Origin: Letharia columbiana
Taxonomy: Eukaryota > Ascomycota > Lecanoromycetes > Lecanorales > Parmeliaceae
Length of the DNA: 64,000 bases
Assembly: GCF_014066305.1 (NCBI RefSeq)
Contig: NW_023501049.1
Coordinates: 328,501 to 392,500, forward strand
Reading direction: 5' to 3'
The notes beneath the pieces were generated by a model. It saw only the letters and a program-made list of their open reading frames with translations. It did no database searches and was not told where the DNA came from. Positions 51,336 through 64,000 of the stretch are shown here, piece after piece. How positions within the stretch are numbered: the first letter of the stretch is position 1; the number at the start of each line of letters is the position of its first letter. Position numbers and translations under genes: made by a program.

Positions 51336-53357
51336 TCTTTATATAAACTCTCGATCTTATTAATAATAATAAGCTTTAGAAGATTAAAGAAATTATTAAT
51401 AGAATTAAGTATAAGAAAGATATTTAGTATAAGATTAAATAAACTAATTAAGACGAAAAGTATAATTAATAACTATTAAATAATAAACTAATTAATACTA
51501 GCGAGCTAATTTAAATCTATAAGTAGACGAGTAATAAATAAAAGTATTAAATAATAAATAATAAGTCTCTTATTACTAAAGAGCTTAATTAATTATATAA
51601 ATTAATAATAAGTAAGCGGAGGTAATAAAATAAGATATAATTATCGATTAGATTAAATATATTTTTAGATAATACTTATATTACGCGTATATTCCTCTAT
51701 ATTTATTATTATTAAGATATAGATTAATAAAATAATTATATTATTTAGCTATCTATTAAACTCTACTATAAAGAAGATTTATTATATTAGAGTATATATT
51801 ATTAATATAAATATATTTTTATTTAAGATAGCTATTAAAAAACTATCTAAAGATCTTACGCTAGCGCTATTACTAAAAAAAGATTATTATTTAAATATTC
51901 TTCGCTATCTTAGCGTTAAAGATTAAGTTAAGTTTATTAACTTAGTTCTTTAATAAGAAGATAATTAAAGTATAATCTTCGTATTAATATCTATCGACGT
52001 TCGCTATATATCGATAAAGGCTCTCGAGCTCCTTCTTTAGTAACTTATTTATTTTCTTTAATTTCTCTATACGCTTATATATCGCTATAAGTTAGTTTTA
52101 GAGATTTATAATTATAATAAATATAATTAAAGTCGTCGCTATTATATATTTCTATAATTTATACTATTAGATAATCTTCTTATTAAACTTAGCTCGTCGA
52201 TAAGATAGCTTTTAAAATCATTTAACGCGATAATAGCGTCGTATTAATTTCCTTATTTATATCTAAAGATATAAGAGGATTTTAATATAGCGATTAATAT
52301 CGCGCCTTTTGACCTTATAATTATTATAAAGAAGAGACTTACCTCGAATATATAAATCATCGCCTTAATAAAAGTAAGTTCTATATAATAAATTAGATAT
52401 TAAAACTTATTAGTAATTATATATATAGAGCGATAATAGTAAAAATAGTTAAGGGTTAGTAATCGCGCCTATAAGACGACTATATACTTACTATTAAAGT
52501 TATTATTATTATTAAAAAAGAATATTATAAAATTATTAATCTATATATTAACGCGATTAATAATAATAAGATACTTACGATAAAGAGAAGTAGACTACTA
52601 ATATAATAAGATATACTATACTTATATTAGTATTAATATTAATATTATAGCGTTAAAGTAAGCACTTATAAGAAAAGCGTTAAAAGTTATAAAGAATAAA
52701 AATAAATAATTTAAAAGAAATTTTTATATTCTTTATCGTAGCGCTAATATTAATAAATAATATCTAATAACGTAAATAGTAGCGATATAATAATATTTTA
52801 TTATTATTTATAAAACCGCGTCGCTTAACTATTATTATTATTTCTATTATTATTAATTAATAATTAAGAATATTATCGCAGACGCGTCGCTCTATTAATT
52901 ACTCTCTTCGAATCTCTATAATAAAGATTATTACTACGTTACTTCGCTATAGACGTAATACGCTATAAAAATAACGTTATTTATAGAAAAACTCTTCTTT
53001 CTCCTTTTACTTATTAAATTTTTAAGATTTTATTATAAATTCTTAAATCTAATATTATTCGCTATAGGGGCTATTAACTAGCGCTATAAAAACGCTAATA
53101 TTAAGCGCGTTAATTTATTATAGATTATTATTAATTAATATTATAAAAGCGATATTATTCTCGAAGGTAGTATTAATATTATTATATAATATATTAGTAA
53201 CGCGTCTACGACGCGTAAGAATTAATTCTATTACGTTATTAAAACGATATCGTAATCTTAATAAATCGACTCTTTTCTCTTATTTCTCTATTAAAGTTTA
53301 AAAAATTTTTAATAAGTATTCTATCTTTATTTAAGCGTTTAAAGATTAGAGTCTAGA
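51336..53357. other. Unidentified 2-kb tail of the Ty3 element
   Basis: Between the end of recognisable pol and the 3' LTR lies about 2 kb without an assigned function. Sequence is fully RIP-mutated. It could be an untranslated tail, an extra reading frame, or another nested insertion. No motif was recognised on either strand. Confidence 0.6.
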
Positions 53358-53369
53358 AGAAGAAATAAT
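53358..53369 (+). other. Polypurine tract of the Ty3 element
   Basis: A purine-rich stretch, tctagaagaagaaataa, ends at the 3' LTR start at 53,370. This fits the plus-strand primer site of an LTR retrotransposon. Confidence 0.55.
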
Positions 53370-53644
53370 TATTAGATCTAATACGTTATAGATCTTAACG
53401 CTACTTATATTAAGGCGCTAATATTATATATATTATATTAGAGTTTCTTTTAGAGTTTAATTTTAATAATATATTTTATATATCTAGAGACTTAGCGGAT
53501 ATAAATTTACTTTATATATCTCGAAGTTTTAATATTTCTTAGAGATTAGTTCTACTATCAAATATACTATTAAATTTCATAACGATACTATATCTTTTAT
53601 AGTCTATGTTCGCTAGCTAACCGTTAATAGACTACGCCCTTATA
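53370..53644 (+). repeat. 3' LTR of the Ty3/gypsy element
   Basis: Starts TATTAGATCTAATACG and ends gactacgcccttata. It aligns with the 5' LTR at 46,522-46,797. Differences between the two LTRs are almost all transitions, so they cannot be used as an insertion clock without correcting for RIP. Confidence 0.9.
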
Positions 53645-55717
53645 CTATTAATATAAATAAGCTTAACTTTAATAAGATAAATATATCTAATTCTTTTATT
53701 TAACTCGCTAATATAAATATTTTTTTAGACTCTAATATTATTAATAAGTTAAATATTTAAGTAATAACTTACTCTACGATTTAATATCTTTAAAGAATAC
53801 TAAGATATTATTATTATCGAAGTCTTTAAGAAGTCTTCCTTCGTAGATAAATATCTTATATCGAGATTTATTTGAAAGGATTAATAGTCTTAATATTCTT
53901 TAATCGAGATATTTAATATTACTTATTTATATAAAGACGAAGCGAACTACGTAGTCTAAATAATATTTAAAATAAAATTCTTTCTTATTATTATTCTAGT
54001 AAAGACTTTCGCGAATTAATTTACGGAAATTATTAAGTTTATAAATCTTAATAATTACGACGTTATATAATTTCGCGTATTTTATATATATAAATTAACT
54101 CGATATAGTAAAATTAGCGCTAAGCTCTTAACTTTTATAAATATTAAATTATTTAAATATATAGTCGACGATTAAGTTTAATCTAGATAAGAGAGATTCT
54201 TAATTCTAATAATTCTCGAGTTATATAAGAATTATATAAAAGTTATAATTAAAGATAAAGGGAAATTCGAATATAACTTCGTTATCGACTAGATTTATAT
54301 TAACGAGTTTTATAATATAAAGTTAAATACTACTTCGATTTCTATATTAATTAACGTCTATAAGATAAAGTAGTTTAGAATTATAACTAATAATCTCGTA
54401 AATATGCGAAAACTATATAAGAAGAGGTAAGTATATTATAATAGATTAGCGAAGGAGTATAAGTACTATCTATTATTTATATGTGAATACTTAGCTATAT
54501 TATAAATTAAATTCTTTATAGATATAGTAATAATAATTTTCTCGATAAAGTAGTCGTAATAAAAGATAAATCTCGTTATATCGATAATAATAGAAAAAGT
54601 ATATCGTAAGATTAAGAAGCGAATAGAGAATATAAAAGCTCGCTTATATAGCCTATCGAATAAGGAGTTAAAGAGAAATATTAATGAAATATAAATAGTT
54701 TTAGATAAGCTAATAATTAAATAAATAGCGAAGATAAGAATTATTAATAGCGATACTTTACTTATTAAATTTTTATTATATAAAATAAGAAAGATTATTT
54801 ATATATTAAGTAAGAATTAGAGAAAGATATTATAGAATATTAATTAAACTATTTAGAATTAGATTAAAGCGAAATATTTTATATAATATAAGAAGATTAT
54901 AGTTTAAGACTATAATATTCTTAACTCTATCTATAATTTATACTTTAATAGAGTTTATAAGCTTCGAATAGTAATAGTAATTTCGAATATTCTTAATTTT
55001 TTTAAATAATATCGACTAAAGCTAATTAATTTTAAATATTAAAATAATAAAGATTATTACGAGATAAGATAATAGCGATTAAACTTTACGAAGCTAGATA
55101 ATAAGAAAGATAATTAACTTTAATATTTAGAATATAATATTTATAATTACTATCTAAATAAGCTAATATAAGATATTTCTAAATTTATTACTTTAAAATA
55201 GTTAATTAATACTCTTAAAGAGGATATATATAAATATATTAAAAAATTGATTATTTTTATAAATTCCTCTATTATTAATCTTATTATTAATCTAATATAT
55301 TTTTCTTTTTATTTAATTAATCTCGGGTAATATTAATAGACTCGTAGTAGCTTAAATAAGAGTATTCGAATTATAAAACTCTCTAATACTTCTTAGCGAT
55401 TCTTCTTAAAAATCGTAATAATATAATAATATAACCTTTCGAGAATAATAACGAATCTTATTTTTTAATCTTTATTAAATATTTTATAAATATAAATATA
55501 ATCTTAATAAGATTCTTTCGCTTTATGAATCTAGATATCGATTAAGAGAAATAATAGAATATTTAAATAGATAATAGAGTAGTATAATTATTATAGAAAA
55601 ATAAAAAGATTTATAATTATTACTTAATATTAAATAATCTAAAAAGCCTCGATAATAAAATATTAAATCGAAATATACGAAGAGAGATAATTTAATTTTA
55701 AATATATAATAATATTA
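53645..55717 (+). mobile_element. Unknown element E, copy 1, right part
   Basis: Resumes after the Ty3 element and aligns with 57,179-59,250 throughout. The plus strand keeps one long reading frame in both copies, broken by RIP-type stops. A stretch readable in both is LSN(K/E)ELKRNI(N/D)EIQ near 54,655 and 58,185, followed by LDKL and RIINSD. The conceptual protein is Lys/Leu/Ile-rich, without a motif I recognise as transposase, helicase or reverse transcriptase. The copy ends near aatatataataata at about 55,717. No terminal inverted repeats were found. Confidence 0.75.
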
Positions 55718-56424
55718 GAAATAAGAATAATAATACTAGGAATATAGATGACGTGAATATATAGATAGCTTAGATATCGCTTATCTAATTTCGATATTAC
55801 TATTATATCTAGTATTCGAATTAAATAAACAATATATTCGAGTTAATTAATAGTAATAATAGACTTAATATTTAATTTCTACTAAATATCTATAATTCTT
55901 TTAATTATAATCTCTAATTATTAATATAATCTCTAATCTAGCTTCTAAATAATATAAATTATAATTAAATATTTAAGTTAAATAGGCGATTTAAATAGTT
56001 AATAAATTATTAAATCGAAGTCGAATAGTTAATTATCGCGCTAGTTATTAGCGTTTATAATATCGTATTCTACTATTTTCTCTTTATAATTTATTATTAA
56101 ATATTTATTTCGTAAATTCTATATTATAGATAATATTTAATAAAATCTTTATCGAAGCTACTTTTAATTTTAATATCGAGTTCTATCTAATATAAATCTT
56201 TTATCTCAATTTCTAAGACTAGCTTTTAATCTAAATAAATTATTAATAATATATTATATTCTTCTTTTAAACTCTATTTATTATTAAAGTAAATTATTAA
56301 ATAAATCTTTATCTATAAAGAAGATTAAGCTATTTATTAAAGTACTCTAACTCTAATCTTAACTCTTAATATTCTTCTTTTTTATATCTTTTTTTTACTA
56401 TACTTTATATAAGATAATTTTTAG
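55718..56424. other. RIP-degraded spacer between the two E copies
   Basis: About 700 bp with no recognised gene or repeat. It starts with a few unmutated bases (aggaatatagatgacgtgaat). Confidence 0.65.
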
Positions 56425-59250
56425 AAAATCTCGAAGTTTTTAATCTCTTTTAGACTTACTAATATCTTATCTTAATTTAAATCTACTAAAACTTTACTTT
56501 CTCTCTATTCTATTATTACTTTACCTTCAATTTTATTATCTAATTTACTTAATATTTATAAAGAAAATAAAATAGATTTTTAATTTATTAATATTAGCTC
56601 GAATAAGAATAACTCTTAATTATAAATTTATTACTATTTTTTATAAAAGAAGTTCGTTAATAATTTAATAGATAACGTTATTATATTTAAAATTTATAAG
56701 AATAATAACGCGCTTTTATTATAAAAGAAGAGATATTTAATAATAAAAGATATTATATTAATAAAGCTCTTAATTAAATAAGATTATATCTTTTAATTAA
56801 TTAACTCTTATAATATTAAAATTAATAAGATTATAAATTAAAGAAAGATATAGAATAATATAAAGATCGGCGATGAAGATCTAGTATTAGAGTATATATT
56901 CGAGTATTATTAATTATCTACTTTTTATATTAATTAATCTAATAAAAAGATTAAGCTCGATAAAAAAGAGAGGTTATAATAATTAGATTAAATTTAGAAA
57001 ATTATAAAGTAAATTTTATAACTTAATTATAGTAATAGAAGTATCGAAAATACTTATATTTTTAAAGATTTAAAGTATATCTTAAATTTATAAGAAATCT
57101 TAATATTTATTATTTTAAAAATCTATTAGCTATATAATTTAATATAAAGACGTTTTTAAATAAATCTCTATAATAAAGTAATTAATATAAATAAGCTCGA
57201 CTTTAATAAGATAAATATATTTAATTCTTTTATTCGACTCGCTAATATAAATATTTCTTTAGACTCTAATATTATTATTAAGTTAGATATTTAAATAATA
57301 ACTTACTCTATAATTTAATATTTTTAAAGAATATTAAAATATTACTATTATCGAAGTCTTTAAAAAGTCTCTCTTCGCGAATAAATATCTTATATTATAA
57401 TTTATTCGAAAAAATCGATAATTCTAATATTTTTTAATTAAGATATTTAATATTATATATTTATATAAAGACGAAGCTAACTACGTAGCTCGAATAATAT
57501 TTAAATTAAGATTCTTCTTAATAATTATTCTAGTTAAAATTTTTGTAAACTAGCTTATCGAAATTATTAAGTTAATAAATCTCGAAGATTATAATATAAT
57601 ATAACTTCGCGTTTTTTATATATATAAATTAATTTAATATTATAATATTAATCTAAAGCCTTTAATCTTTATAAATATTAAATTATTTAAATATATAGTT
57701 AACGATAAAGCTTAATTTAAATAAGAGAGATTCTTAATCTTAATAACGCTTAAGTTTTATAAGAATTATATTTAAGCTAAGATAAAGGGTTTATTTATAT
57801 ATAACTTCGCTATTAAATAGATCTACGTTAACGAGTACTATAATATAAAATTAGATATCTTTTTAATATTTATATTAATTATTACTTATAAAATAAAGTA
57901 ATCTAAAATTATTATTAAAGATTTTATTTATATATAAAATCTAAATAAAAAGAAATAAGTATATTATAATAGAATAGCGAAGAAATTTAAGTATTATCTA
58001 TTATTCGTTTATAAATATTTAGCTATATTATAAATTATATTCTTTATTAATATAATAATAATAATTTTATTAATTAAATAATTATAATAAAAAATAAATA
58101 TCGTTTTATCTAAGATAATAGAGAAGAAATATTGTGATATTAGAAAGTGTATAGAGAATATAGAGTCCCGTCTACGCGCTTTATCAAATGAGGAGTTAAA
58201 GAGAAATATCGACGAAATATAAATAATTCTAGATAAGTTAATAATTAAATAAATAGTAAAATCGAGAATTATTAATAGCGACGCTTTATTTATAAAGCTT
58301 TTATCTTATAAGATAAGAAAGATTATCTACTTATTAAGCGACGATTAGAGAAAAATTCTTTAAAATATTAATTAGATTATTTAAGATTAAATTAAAATTA
58401 AATATTTTATATAATATAATAAGACTTAGAGCTAAAGATATAATTTATTTAAATTTATATATAAGTTATACTTTAATAAAGCTTATAAACTACGCGTTAT
58501 AACTATTATTTCTAATATTCTTAAATTTTTTAAGATATATTAATTAAAGCTAATTAATATTAAATATTATAATAATAAGAATTATTATAGACTTAAATAA
58601 TAGCGATTAGTTTTTTAAATTAGATAATATAAAGAAGAATTAACTATAGTATTCGTAAGATAGTATATATAATTATTATCTATATAACTTAATAAAAAAT
58701 ACTTTTAAGTTTATCGTATTAAAATAGTTAATTAATACTCTTAATAAAGATATTTATAAATGTTCTAAAAAGTTAATAATATTTATAAGTTTCTTTATAA
58801 TTAATCTAATTATCGCTTTAATATAATCTTTTTCTCTATTCTATTAATTTTAAATAATATTAATAAATTTATAGTAGTTTAAGTAAGAGTATTTAGATAA
58901 CGAAACTCTCTAATACTCTTTAATTATTTAATTTAAGAATCGCGATAATTTAATAATATAATCTTTTAAGAATAATAATAAATCTTACTTTTTTATTTTA
59001 ATTAAGCGCTTTATAGATATAGATATAACGCTAATAAGAGTTTTTCGCTTTATTAATCTAGATACTAATTAGAAGAAGTAATAAGATATTTAAATAAATA
59101 AAAGAGTAGTACGACTATCGTAGAAAAATAAAAAGATATATAATTATTACTTAATATTAGATGACTTAAAAAGCCTCGATAATAAGATTTTAAATAGAAA
59201 TATGCGAAGAGAGATAATTCGTTCTTAGATATATAATAATACTATATTAT
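56425..59250 (+). mobile_element. Unknown element E, copy 2 (uninterrupted)
   Basis: A 2.83-kb direct repeat of 45,764-46,521 joined to 53,645-55,717. Because it lacks the Ty3 insertion it gives the pre-insertion sequence at 57,179-57,183. A patch at about 58,130-58,200 keeps TG and CA (attgtgatattagaaagtg, tcaaatgaggag) and preserves a readable frame ending in the LSNEELKRNIDEIQ stretch. This conservation of frame across two copies argues that E once encoded a protein on the plus strand. The family is unknown to me; a DNA transposon or a duplicated host gene are both possible. Confidence 0.75.
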
Positions 59251-62200
59251 CTTTTTAGATACGCTATTTATAAGTATACTTAATTATTCTAAAGCTTCTA
59301 TACTATTTTAATATATAATTATAATTTAATATTAAATAATTTATAAGATTTAAATAAGAAGATTTTAAATAAGAAGGTTAAATAAAAGATACTTAACTCG
59401 AGAATTAATATTTATAATAAATATAAAAATAATAATATAGATAAAGAAGTAAAAGATAAGGTGATTTAGATATACGATAGATAGAGAGATTAAGAAAGAT
59501 ATATATTATTCTTAAATAGATATTTTAAATATCTAAATAATATATAGTATAGTTTAATTTTATATTATATTATTCGACTTCGACTATTTAACTCGATTAT
59601 TAATTAATTTCTTAAATAGATAGAATAAATAATATAGTGAAGTTTATTAAATAAAGGTCGACTTATAAGGCCTATTTCTAAATTAGAATCTCTATTAATT
59701 CTATAATATTCTTTCTAATATATTCTTCTCTAGAATTATTCTACTTCTTTTAAAATTCTATAATTTAATTAATCTTAGATATAAAATATATAGATCTTTA
59801 TAAGTTAGCGTCGCGTTATCTTTATTTATTTTATCTAAATTATTCTACGCTAATATTAATTTAAGAATTTAAATAATATTAATTATCTTACGCGATTTAA
59901 TAGTAGAAGAGTCTAGCTATAAAAAGATTTGCTTCTTTTTAAAGTAAGAGATAAAAAAGAGATATCTAATTAAGAGCGCGCTTAATATTTTTTATAATTA
60001 AATAAAGCTCGATAAGGCCTTTAAATAATTAAAGAACGCCTTCTTAAAAGTCTTTATACCTAATATTCTAAAAAAATAATTAAATAATTATAAATTAGAT
60101 ATAGCTATAAAAATTAATTATATATATATATAGACTTATAAATATAAGCGATTAAATAAATAACCTATCTCTATTAATAACGTTAATCTTATATTATAAT
60201 TATATATCTTTAATTAAGCTAGTTTTTATATATATTTAAAAAGAACTATAATTAATACGCTAATATTATCTCTTAATATTATTAAAATCTAGATATTAAT
60301 TCGCGTTATAGTAAATAATATCGATTTCGATATATTTATAAATATATTAAAAGAAGATAAAGTATATAACGCTATAATAGATCGAATTATATATCGCATC
60401 GATAATAAAGATATTAAGATTAATTATTTTCGAAAGTTTAAGATAATTATATTATCGATATATAAGTAAGACTAGAATTTTATATTCTTTATAATTAAAG
60501 AATATTAGATAAATAAGTATTTATTTTTTATATATATCTACTATTACTAATACGCGAAGAGATTATTTATCTTAAAAAAAGAAAAAGATAATAAAGATAT
60601 TAAGAGAAATATATAAAGCGATATAATAGCTTAAATTAATTATTCTCGCTATTAGCGAAAGAATTCGAAGTTGTAATATATATATATATATAAGAAATAA
60701 TTAGATATTTATACTATAATTATTATATTCTTTAAAATTTAATTAATTTCGAGAAATTCTATAATATAAAGAATCTATCTTATTAAAATAATTTATAATC
60801 TTTACTTTCTTTAAATATCTTTTTACGCTTTATATAATATAAAATCTTTATCTTTAATATAGTTAATATCTCGCGTTATTTAATAATATTAAACTTAAAT
60901 AACTTCTAGAAAATTCGCTAATATAAGTTTTCTTTATAGATTATATCTTAATAGACTTCGATTTAAAAAAATACGCGATCTTTATTAAATAGAGAGAGAT
61001 AATATAAAAAGCGTTAAAGCTAATATTTAACCTCTATATCTTATCGATAGAGATTATAAAAAGACGATATTAACTATAATAGAAATATATTATTATATAT
61101 AAAATAACTTCGAGTCGCTAAAAAGAATTATATATTATTTTTAATAGTTATAAAGTTTATAATAATATCGTTATCGATAATTACGTAAATTATAGCTTTA
61201 TATATAACGCTATCTAAGAAATAAAATATATTATTAATATATCGAAGTAATTATTATCGATAAGTATTTATACTAGAAGATCTATAATTATATATATTAA
61301 AATAGATATTATTTATAGAAAAATACTTAAGAATAGAAAAGTAAATAGAGAAGTATAATTAGAGTAATAATATTTAATAATAAATAATAATTAACTTAAC
61401 GTTAATTATTAATAAAAAATTTATTTAATTTAAATAGAAATTATTAATAAAAATGTTATTTAGTTTAAATAGAATATTTAAGTTAAATAAGTAATTAACT
61501 TTAAATAGAAATTCGACGCGCTTTAATTTAAATAAGTTAAAAACGCGTTAATTAATAATCCCTCTTTTTAAGTTAATAACTTTTCTTTACTCTTTTATTT
61601 TTTTATCTATTTAAATATATTTACTTTTATATTTTATCTATTATTATCTTTAATATTTAATATTAATTTTATTCTAACTTTTAATAATAATAGAAGATTT
61701 ATAATACTTTATATTCTATTAAATAAGTTTACTATATTTAAATTATAGAGATTATAGAAGACTTTAAAATAGAACGCGAAAAAGAGAATAGTGATAAAGA
61801 GGGTTAAAAACGCTAGAAGAGAGAAGAAAGCTAAGAAGATAGAAAATATAAATTATAGTCTACTTATTCGCGAAGATATTATTAATTATATATTAATAGA
61901 AAGCGAGTAAAATAAAGAAGACTAATAAGAGAAAAAGACGCGTTAAAGAATATAGATAGATAGATTTTAGATTATCTAAATATTATAGAATATATAAGCT
62001 TAAGAAGAGTATATATATAGTATCTAACTACGACGATAATAAATTCTTAAATAACTTTATTAGTTTATAGAAGATAAAGAAGTTATTAATAATTATAATT
62101 ATTATATATAATAAAGCTTTCTCTAATATTAACGATATTCTTTTAATTTTATATACTATTATAGATATTAGAAAAGATCTCTCTTTTAAAATCGAAAATA

Positions 62201-64000
62201 AAGGCGAAGATCGTAAACTCGATATATTCTTATTTAATTTATATCTTCTATCGAGCTAATATCTTAATAGAAAGCGATAGAAAGACTTTTATTTAAACTT
62301 CGATTAAGTATTAAGATTATTAAATCTAAAATAAAGAGTAGTAATATTAATTATTAGTTAATTAGTTCTAGAATTAAGTAATATCGATATAAACTAGCTA
62401 ATATAAATTATAGAATTTAAAATAATTCTTATTAGCGACAAAGAATTAGAATTAATAAGACGAAGTAAGAATATATTATATAATTAAATATCTAGATTAA
62501 TAAATATATACTAAGTCGAGATAGAAAATAACTTATTAAGAGAAGTCGTCTTTATAATAACGAAGTTAGAATACTTTATATAAAACTTTAATATAAGAAT
62601 AAGTATATATTTTAAATATAGTAGAATAATAATTAAATCGCTATAGATAATTTGATATTAAAAAGTATTATATTAAATAGAGTCGTTAAGCGCTATTATA
62701 TTAAAGCCGCGTTATTAATATATAGCTTATTTAAGTTCTTCGCCGATACGCCTATTAAATAAAATAAGAGAATTTAGAGCTTTATTAATATCTCTAATAA
62801 TATTAAATTATATATTATTAATAGATTAGAATAAAGAAAGATATATAGATTATACTTTATAAGGTAACTTAAATAAAGATAATCGTTAGATCGCGCTTTA
62901 GAATAATTTAATATAACGAGAAGAGCGCGATTATAATATTAAGAAAGAGTATCTTAATATATTCGAGATAATAAAAGTCGTTTTACTTATAATAATTATA
63001 ACTAATAAAGATTTTAAATATCTAAATCTTTAAAAGTTAAGTCTCTAATTAAAGTATTATATTAACGCGCTTAGTTAAGTAATAATTAAAATATAAAAAA
63101 ATTAGAGATAATAACTCTATAAGAATACTCGATTTATATAAAGTATCGATAATTAATCTATAAATTTCGAGATAAGAAAGATATTAATACTCTTAACTAA
63201 TTATTATTATTAATACTTTAAGCTCTTTCTAATAAGAATATAGCTTTTTAACTATATAGGCGATTTTCGTTTAACTCTAATAAAGAAAATTCGAGATATT
63301 ATTTAATCTTATCTTAAGGTTTATATAACGTTATTACTTAAAGATCTAAAGACGGTAATTAATAACTTATTAGTCGATCTTTAATTTATATATTAAGATC
63401 TATAAAATAGATAGAATATAATATATTTTATAAAATTTAGATTAATCGACTTCTCTAATTAATAGTCTCTAGAATAAGAAATACTTCTTATTTTAATTAA
63501 TAGTTATATTATTATATAAAATTTTCTTTTATAATAAGAGAGTATTTCTCGAATTTAGATAAAGAAGTAAGTATCTTTAATTACTCTTATTCGATAATAT
63601 TATAATTCTTATAATAACCGCCCTTTATTATAATCTAAAGAATTATAATTCTAGATATTTTTATATTAAAAGATAGAATAATAAGAAAGTCGAAGGTAAG
63701 CTCTTTATTATTATTTTACTACTTATATAATTATAATACTTCTTAGAAATATATAAGTATATTAAGAAGTTTTAAAGAGATATAGAATAATAGAAAAGAC
63801 TTATTATATATTATATATTACGATAGCGTATTCTAAAGATATACTCTAGATTAATAAGAAAGATATAAAAACCCTCTAAATTAAATAATCTATATAAGAA
63901 TTCGCTAGATAATATTATCGAGGAATTAGATTTTATAAGCGTCTTAAGAGAAGTTATATTAAGATTCGCTAATATTAAATTATTTAAGAGATTAAATTTA
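59251..64000. other. RIP-degraded 4.75-kb region, no gene recognised
   Basis: AT-rich and CA/TG-depleted. Plus-strand frames with only RIP-type stops occur, for example about 62,040-62,400, and probably belong to transposons, but no motif was recognised. A short tandem repeat lies at 61,404-61,472. The window ends inside this degraded sequence. Confidence 0.7.
61404..61472. repeat. 34-bp tandem duplication
   Basis: Two units starting at 61,404 and 61,438, each reading aattattaataaaaa..ttattta(a/g)tttaaatag. Further related pieces (atttaagttaaataagtaatt) follow to about 61,550. They might be the degraded terminal region of a transposon. Confidence 0.6.

Larger units (their letters stand above)
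46522..53644 (+). mobile_element. Full-length RIP-mutated Ty3/gypsy LTR retrotransposon
   Basis: A 7,123-bp element with 276- and 275-bp LTRs, a 5-bp CTATT target duplication and internal gag and pol relics on the plus strand. The order reverse transcriptase, RNase H, integrase defines Ty3/gypsy rather than Copia. The pol motifs at 48,695-51,330 all lie in one frame without indels, so nearly all damage is point mutation by RIP. Catalytic aspartates of reverse transcriptase and integrase have become Asn, and Gln/Trp codons have become stops, so the element is dead. It is inserted into copy 1 of element E and is therefore younger than it. Confidence 0.92.

Overview
The window is a 64-kb AT-rich desert from a fungal genome, most likely a filamentous ascomycete (Pezizomycotina). 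The main evidence is base context. CpA and TpG are almost missing nearly everywhere while CpG survives (for example 3 CA and 0 TG in bases 1-300), and TA is in large excess. That is the signature of repeat-induced point mutation (RIP), a premeiotic fungal defence that turns CA into TA in duplicated DNA. It destroys ATG codons and turns Gln and Trp codons into stops, which is why almost no long open frame survives. I see no intact cellular gene, no tRNA, no rRNA and no CRISPR array. The window reads as a graveyard of nested transposable elements, an AT isochore of the kind found at pericentromeres, near telomeres or between gene islands.

Layout. 1-6.7 kb: RIP-degraded DNA without a recognisable gene. 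6.68-7.32 kb: a 637-bp TA-flanked terminal-inverted-repeat element (M1); relatives lie at 27.2 kb (M2) and 38.9 kb (M3). 8.71-11.40 kb: heavily RIP-mutated copy A of a 2.5-2.7-kb repeat of unknown class. 20.10-22.63 kb: copy B of the same repeat, almost free of RIP, with a GC-richer nested minisatellite and a possible minus-strand reading frame. 11.4-20.1, 22.6-27.2 and 27.7-35.9 kb: RIP-degraded, with only dispersed and tandem repeats recognisable.

35.9-39.2 kb: a composite locus. A long imperfect palindrome centred near 38,265 carries a short non-autonomous LTR element (36,223-37,665) inside its left arm and the TIR element M3 at its right edge. An odd poly(A) tract sits at the left edge. 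The 3' half of the LTR element escaped RIP; its 5' half did not.

41.2-42.7 kb, minus strand: remains of a transposase that I read as Plavaka-like (KDZ/CACTA-related). 45.8-59.3 kb: two direct copies of a 2.83-kb element of unknown type. Copy 1 is split by a full-length 7.1-kb Ty3/gypsy retrotransposon (46,522-53,644) with 275-bp LTRs and a CTATT target duplication; copy 2 gives the empty site. Reverse transcriptase, RNase H and integrase are readable in one frame of the Ty3 element but have lost catalytic aspartates. 59.3-64 kb: RIP-degraded, unidentified.

Together these layers give a relative history: old repeats were RIP-mutated, elements nested into one another, and at least one element (copy B) and half of another (the short LTR element) arrived or survived without mutation. 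Family names rest on motif reading by eye; no similarity search was possible.
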